This document shows positions 60,441 through 64,000 of a DNA stretch of 64,000 nt, in pieces. This DNA is from Paenibacillaceae bacterium. GTDB taxonomy: Bacteria; Bacillota; Bacilli; Paenibacillales; Paenibacillaceae. Every line of letters starts with the position of its first letter. Within the stretch, counting starts at the first letter, position 1. Made by a program: the position numbers and the translations under genes. The DNA lies in the NCBI GenBank assembly GCA_004134985.1, contig REGQ01000020.1, positions 44,707 to 108,706 on the forward strand, given 5' to 3'. Below the pieces are notes generated by a model. That model saw only the letters and a program-made list of their open reading frames with translations. It was not told the DNA's origin and made no database searches.

Positions 60441-62124
60441 CTGCCACCTCCTCCTTTTCCTCGCTCATTTCATGAACGTCAAAACTGACGGTGAACGTTG
60501 TTCCCACGCCTTCCTTTGAACTCACTTCGATTTTGCCGCCGTGATGTTCAACGATGCTTAGACAAAGCGGCAAGCCCAGACCGGTCCCGCGCGTTTTCGT
60601 CGTGTAGAAAGGCTCAAACAAATGCTCAAGCTTGTCCTCTGAAATTCCGCAGCCCATATCGCTGACTTGAAGCTCAACGGTATGCTCCGTGCGGACAGTC
60701 GATAGACGAAGCAATCCTTTCTCCTCCATCGCCTCCATGCCGTTGCGGGCAAGGTTAAGGATCAGTTGTTTAATTTCCTTGTCATTTACATCTAGCAGCG
60801 GGAATGGCTCACACAAATCCAACTCTATGGACTGTCCCCGCAAATTCGCATCCGCCCACAGCAGCGGCATTAATTCATTAATAATATCATTAAGCGATCG
60901 GCGTTCTTTTTGTACAATGCGGTTTTGGGCGAGCGAAAGAAAGTCGCTAATAATACCGTTCGCACGGTCCAGTTCGTCCATAATAATTTTGAAATAATCA
61001 CGTTGATGATCCGGGCTTCGCTCCTGCATCAATTGCACAAACCCGCGGATAACAGCCATTGGATTGCGGATTTCATGAGTGATGCTTGCCGCCATCTGCC
61101 CAACAAGGCTCAACCTTTCCATCCGGCCGACCTCATCGCGCAATCTTGTAATTTCCGTAATATCATGGGCAATCAACGCGGCGCCAATGATTGTATTGTT
61201 ATGCATATCCCTAACGCTGAACCCTGTTTTTATATAATTAATATTGCCTTCCTGAACGATTTCCGCCGTGGCGTCTGCGCCATTAAGTGCAAGATGAATA
61301 AGTCTGCCTGTCGCTTCATTGGCAGCGGATTCATACAGATTGGTATAAAGCTTCCCAATCATATCCAGCCGCTTGTTCTCGGGAATTTTCTCACCGAACA
61401 TGCGCATTGCCATTTCATTCAGATGGGTAATAATTCCATGATCGTCCACAATAATGACAGCAACCGGTGTAATATCAATAAAACGCTGCAGCTTCTGCAC
61501 TTCATTCCGGTAATTCATGGACATCTTGTGAAGCTGGCTATGCAGCTGCTGTTTTTCCTTCACGCTCTCCATGATGAGGACGACGCTCCAGACCACCACA
61601 ACATAGACGACGACAACAACAAAGCTGAACCACAGCAATCGCATATCCCATGCAAAGTCGTGATTCATCAGATCGTCAAGCAGAGTTGTCCCGAATGTTC
61701 CAAGCAGCAGTAAGGCTAGACCACCTGAAATCCGTTGCTTCTTCTTGCGGTCTGCTCGCTGAAACGATCGAATGGAAACCAGAAGTGCAGGGACAAAAAC
61801 AATCAGATACAATACAAACCCTAACTGCCCCCAAAAATCATGCAAGGTAGAATGCAGTCCATAGACATAAATAACACTGAGAAATGCCGCAACCGGAATT
61901 CCGCCATACAATGAACCAATGATGTACGGGATTGCCCTGAAATCCAATTCGAGCACTTCAAACAGATCAGTGGATACTAGCATGCATGTCATCATGGAAA
62001 CAGTACAAAGAATCCCCATGAAATATGGCGTTCCTTTAAGTCGATATGAGCGGTCGAACCACATCTGAAAAGCAAAAACAGGCACTAGGGCGATCATGAC
62101 CTGCAAAAGTGTTTCCTTCCACAC
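60433..62124 (-). CDS. KinB-like sensor histidine kinase (multi-TM, PAS, HisKA, HATPase)
   Basis: A 563-residue kinase. Six membrane helices occupy residues 5-190 (5TM-LYT-like: GSLYGGIPVAAFLSVIYVYG). A PAS domain follows (about 212-325), then the HisKA box SITHEIRNPMAVIRG with His350 and the ATPase motifs NLARNGMEAM, DMGCGI and GTGLGLPLC. The arrangement is that of KinB-type phosphorelay kinases that feed Spo0F and control sporulation entry. No response regulator adjoins, which agrees with that. A six-helix membrane protein is encoded immediately downstream with an 8-base overlap. Confidence 0.92.
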   Translation of the reverse strand: MWKETLLQVMIALVPVFAFQMWFDRSYRLKGTPYFMGILCTVSMMTCMLVSTDLFEVLELDFRAIPYIIGSLYGGIPVAAFLSVIYVYGLHSTLHDFWGQLGFVLYLIVFVPALLVSIRSFQRADRKKKQRISGGLALLLLGTFGTTLLDDLMNHDFAWDMRLLWFSFVVVVVYVVVVWSVVLIMESVKEKQQLHSQLHKMSMNYRNEVQKLQRFIDITPVAVIIVDDHGIITHLNEMAMRMFGEKIPENKRLDMIGKLYTNLYESAANEATGRLIHLALNGADATAEIVQEGNINYIKTGFSVRDMHNNTIIGAALIAHDITEITRLRDEVGRMERLSLVGQMAASITHEIRNPMAVIRGFVQLMQERSPDHQRDYFKIIMDELDRANGIISDFLSLAQNRIVQKERRSLNDIINELMPLLWADANLRGQSIELDLCEPFPLLDVNDKEIKQLILNLARNGMEAMEEKGLLRLSTVRTEHTVELQVSDMGCGISEDKLEHLFEPFYTTKTRGTGLGLPLCLSIVEHHGGKIEVSSKEGVGTTFTVSFDVHEMSEEKEEVADA

Positions 62125-62338
62125 GATATACCGGTCTCCTTCTACACACTCTTAATCCTGCTACTACCGATTAAAGCACATGTAGCCTGTTTTGACAATG
62201 AAACGAATACAAACAACTTGCTGTTATAGGGGGGGGCCCCATGGGACAATAAACCTTGACCTAACAACATAACACGCAGCTTAGCCATCAGAATGAAGGG
62301 GCTGCAATCGCCTGCGGCGATACCAAGAACACAAATCA

Positions 62339-63193
62339 TCAATGCTGCGTTGTGAGCGTCAAAGTCGTTGTAATCCAGTCGGCCACAATTGCAAGCATCT
62401 TATCCCCGTCATGCTCATTGTGGAGTACATGCTTGCCGCCAGGCCAAGGAACAAAAGTGCATCTGCCATTCAGGCTTTTGGCCAGTTCCTCGCTGGCCGC
62501 ATAGGACGTAATATTGTCGGCATTTCCATGCATCAGCAAGAGCGGACAAGTCAACTTGGCTGCCGCATTGTTGATCGCCCATTCGCCTTCACTGGTTAAT
62601 CCAAAATACATTTTTGCGGAGATGCGGTCATGAGCAAGCTTATCGTCAGCAAGCGGCGGCAGCTCTCCCTTCCGATTCTCCAGCGTATCATCTTCAAGCC
62701 CTGTCGATAAGGTAAAGGATGGCCAGATCGCAGCCATAGCCTGCCCGACCAGCTGCTTGGCACGCGGTGGATTAAAGGCCAATCTGAGCCATGGACTGGT
62801 CAGCACGAGCGCGTCGATCTTCGGCTGCCGCTGTAACGCACAATTAAGTGCCACATTCCCGCCCATGCTGTGACCATACAATACACGGGGCAGCTCCGGA
62901 TAACGGTCTACTGCCAGATCAACCAGCCCTTTCGCATCCTCGGTCAGCTGCGCGATTGAATTTGTGTGCCCGCGTTTCCCCGGGGAGCGCCCATGACCCC
63001 GCTGGTCATACGTAAGCACGCCAAAGCCTGCGGCTGTCATTGCCGCTGCAACCCCCTTATACCTTCCGGTATGTTCTCCCATACCATGCACCAGACATAT
63101 TACCGCACGCGGTGGCTCCTCTTGTGGCAGCCATTGCAGCGCATACAGCCGCTCTCCCGCCGGGCTTAACAATTCTATTTCTTCCTGTATCAA
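62339..63193 (-). CDS. alpha/beta hydrolase (lysophospholipase/monoacylglycerol-lipase-like)
   Basis: A 284-residue cytoplasmic serine hydrolase. The nucleophile elbow is GHSMGG (Ser109), with Asp226 (HGNADNIT) and His255 (GKHVLHNE) completing the triad; HGMGEHTGRY supplies the oxyanion hole. RGHGRSPGKRG is typical of the MGLL/PldB branch (Hydrolase_4). I chose the TTG start (LIQEEIELL) because GAGAGGAGAG lies eight bases upstream; the frame upstream to 63283 has no family similarity. The 62125-62338 gap before the kinase gene shows no gene. Confidence 0.88.
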   Translation of the reverse strand: MIQEEIELLSPAGERLYALQWLPQEEPPRAVICLVHGMGEHTGRYKGVAAAMTAAGFGVLTYDQRGHGRSPGKRGHTNSIAQLTEDAKGLVDLAVDRYPELPRVLYGHSMGGNVALNCALQRQPKIDALVLTSPWLRLAFNPPRAKQLVGQAMAAIWPSFTLSTGLEDDTLENRKGELPPLADDKLAHDRISAKMYFGLTSEGEWAINNAAAKLTCPLLLMHGNADNITSYAASEELAKSLNGRCTFVPWPGGKHVLHNEHDGDKMLAIVADWITTTLTLTTQH

Positions 63194-63407
63194 AACGTAT
63201 GCTCTCCTCTCTGACCGCCTGACTTTTAGAAAAACCATCGGCAGCACTGCCAAGTAAATTCTTCCAAATTGTGCAGGATACATTGATTATAAGTCGATGG
63301 GCTTTTTTTATCCAGTTATGCCGATGAAATGTTTTTCATCGTTGTCCAAGCTTTATGTTTCACAGTTTTGGGGCTACAATAGAAGAAAGCAGGATAAAGG
63401 AGACTAT

Positions 63408-63941
63408 ATGAATTACGACATTATTATTATCGGCGGAGGGCCTTCCGGATTGATGGCAGCAATAGCCGCAAGCGAGCATGGGGCCCGGACGCTGCTCATT
63501 GACAAGGGCGACCGACTAGGCCGCAAGCTTGGCATTTCCGGTGGCGGAAGATGCAATGTCACCAATGCGGGAGACATTAATGAAATCATTCGCCACATAC
63601 CTGGCAATGGTCGTTTTCTGCACAGTGCCTTTGCACATTTCGACAATTACGCGATTATGCGCTTCTTTGAACAGTTGGGCATTGCACTGAAGGAAGAAGA
63701 CCGCGGGAGAATGTTCCCGGTATCTGACAAGGCGAAGACCGTGGTAGACGCTCTCGTAAACCAGGTGCGGCGCCAAGGCGTTGAGACGCTGGTCAATCGT
63801 CCGGTGGCAGAAGTTTTGTATGATGATGATCAAGTGGCCGGTGTCAGGCTAAAAGATGGACAGACAATTTCCGCACAGCGCGTCATTATTGCTACCGGGG
63901 GCAAATCTGTTCCAAAAACCGGCTCGCCTGTCTGCACGTAG
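63408..63941 (+). pseudogene. HI0933/YhiN-family flavoprotein, broken after residue 175
   Basis: NAD(P)/FAD-dependent oxidoreductase family normally about 420 residues. The ATG follows AAAGGAG. The FAD motif [27 protein letters not shown] and [13 protein letters not shown] are intact. Directly after TGSP the product should continue GDGYxWA, but the frame reads VCT and stops at 63941; the remaining 59 bp are AT-rich with no homology I can see. Either an element is inserted here (window ends too soon to tell) or the gene is truncated. Confidence 0.7.
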
Positions 63942-64000
63942 GTACGTACTTTTATTAAAAATACTATTTACTATTCAATGTAACTGTCTTGCTGGACTGA

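Noticed and set aside
62142..62342. 66-codon minus-strand frame between hydrolase and kinase genes
   Set aside because: It has no ribosome site and no family character, and spans a C/G homopolymer run.

Overview
The window looks like chromosomal DNA of a Paenibacillus-type Firmicute (Paenibacillaceae). The reasons are: several YesM/YesN two-component pairs sitting on sugar ABC transporters, an AraR-type arabinose regulon with its typical operator, a tRNA-responsive T-box leader, a Fur box of the 7-1-7 type, Firmicute lipoboxes, GTG/TTG starts behind strong GGAGG sites, and families common in this group (DUF7667-like protein, copper-amine-oxidase-like domain, bacilliredoxin, KinB-like kinase). 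No rRNA, tRNA, CRISPR array or intact mobile element was seen.

Layout. 0-5.7 kb: response regulator, sensor kinase, binding protein and permease for a carbohydrate (all minus strand). 5.8-6.2 kb: a decayed MerR-type gene whose tail forms the araDB terminator. 6.3-11.5 kb: arabinose region with araD-araB, an AraR operator inside the araD promoter, a solute-binding lipoprotein and araR; araA is not here. 11.8-13.2 kb: YjbQ-like enzyme and a methionine aminopeptidase, flanked by two short tandem-repeat arrays. 13.2-19.7 kb is an accessory, decaying stretch: repeats, a frameshifted DUF6973-like gene, a serine-recombinase remnant, a small secreted protein, an ECF sigma/anti-sigma pair, a lipoprotein, and a secreted-protein gene broken by a stop codon and a frameshift. 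19.7-21.8 kb: a Uup-like ABC-F ATPase. 21.9-29.1 kb: a second complete YesM/YesN-LplABC-type carbohydrate module.

29.2-31.8 kb holds the most interesting unit: a Fur-box promoter drives a protein with a CX2C...C iron-staple-like cysteine set, a flavodoxin, a beta-propeller-like protein and a 63-residue protein, closed by a strong terminator. 31.8-36.5 kb: a dockerin remnant, an RCC1/copper-amine-oxidase-like protein and a three-gene ABC-2 exporter. 36.5-40.8 kb: a PAP2 phosphatase, a two-gene operon of large unrecognised proteins and a small DUF7667-like protein. 41-48.4 kb: KtrB/TrkH, YitT, a class B PBP, a lactonase, an MFS exporter and KDPG aldolase. 48.7-51.3 kb: an SDR enzyme, then a T-box leader and ilvA. 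51.3-52.4 kb is a 1.1-kb island of three repeat families, one of which is an inverted copy of a repeat block at 13.3 kb.

52.5-64 kb: PhyH dioxygenase with a divergent AraC regulator, mutY with a long Ala/Ser-rich insertion, a second AraC regulator, a cytochrome c lipoprotein, acpS, nadE with bacilliredoxin, a KinB-like kinase coupled to a six-helix membrane protein, an alpha/beta hydrolase, and an HI0933-like flavoprotein whose reading frame breaks off near the window end. I retyped sequence by eye; coordinates of short sites should be good to a base or two.
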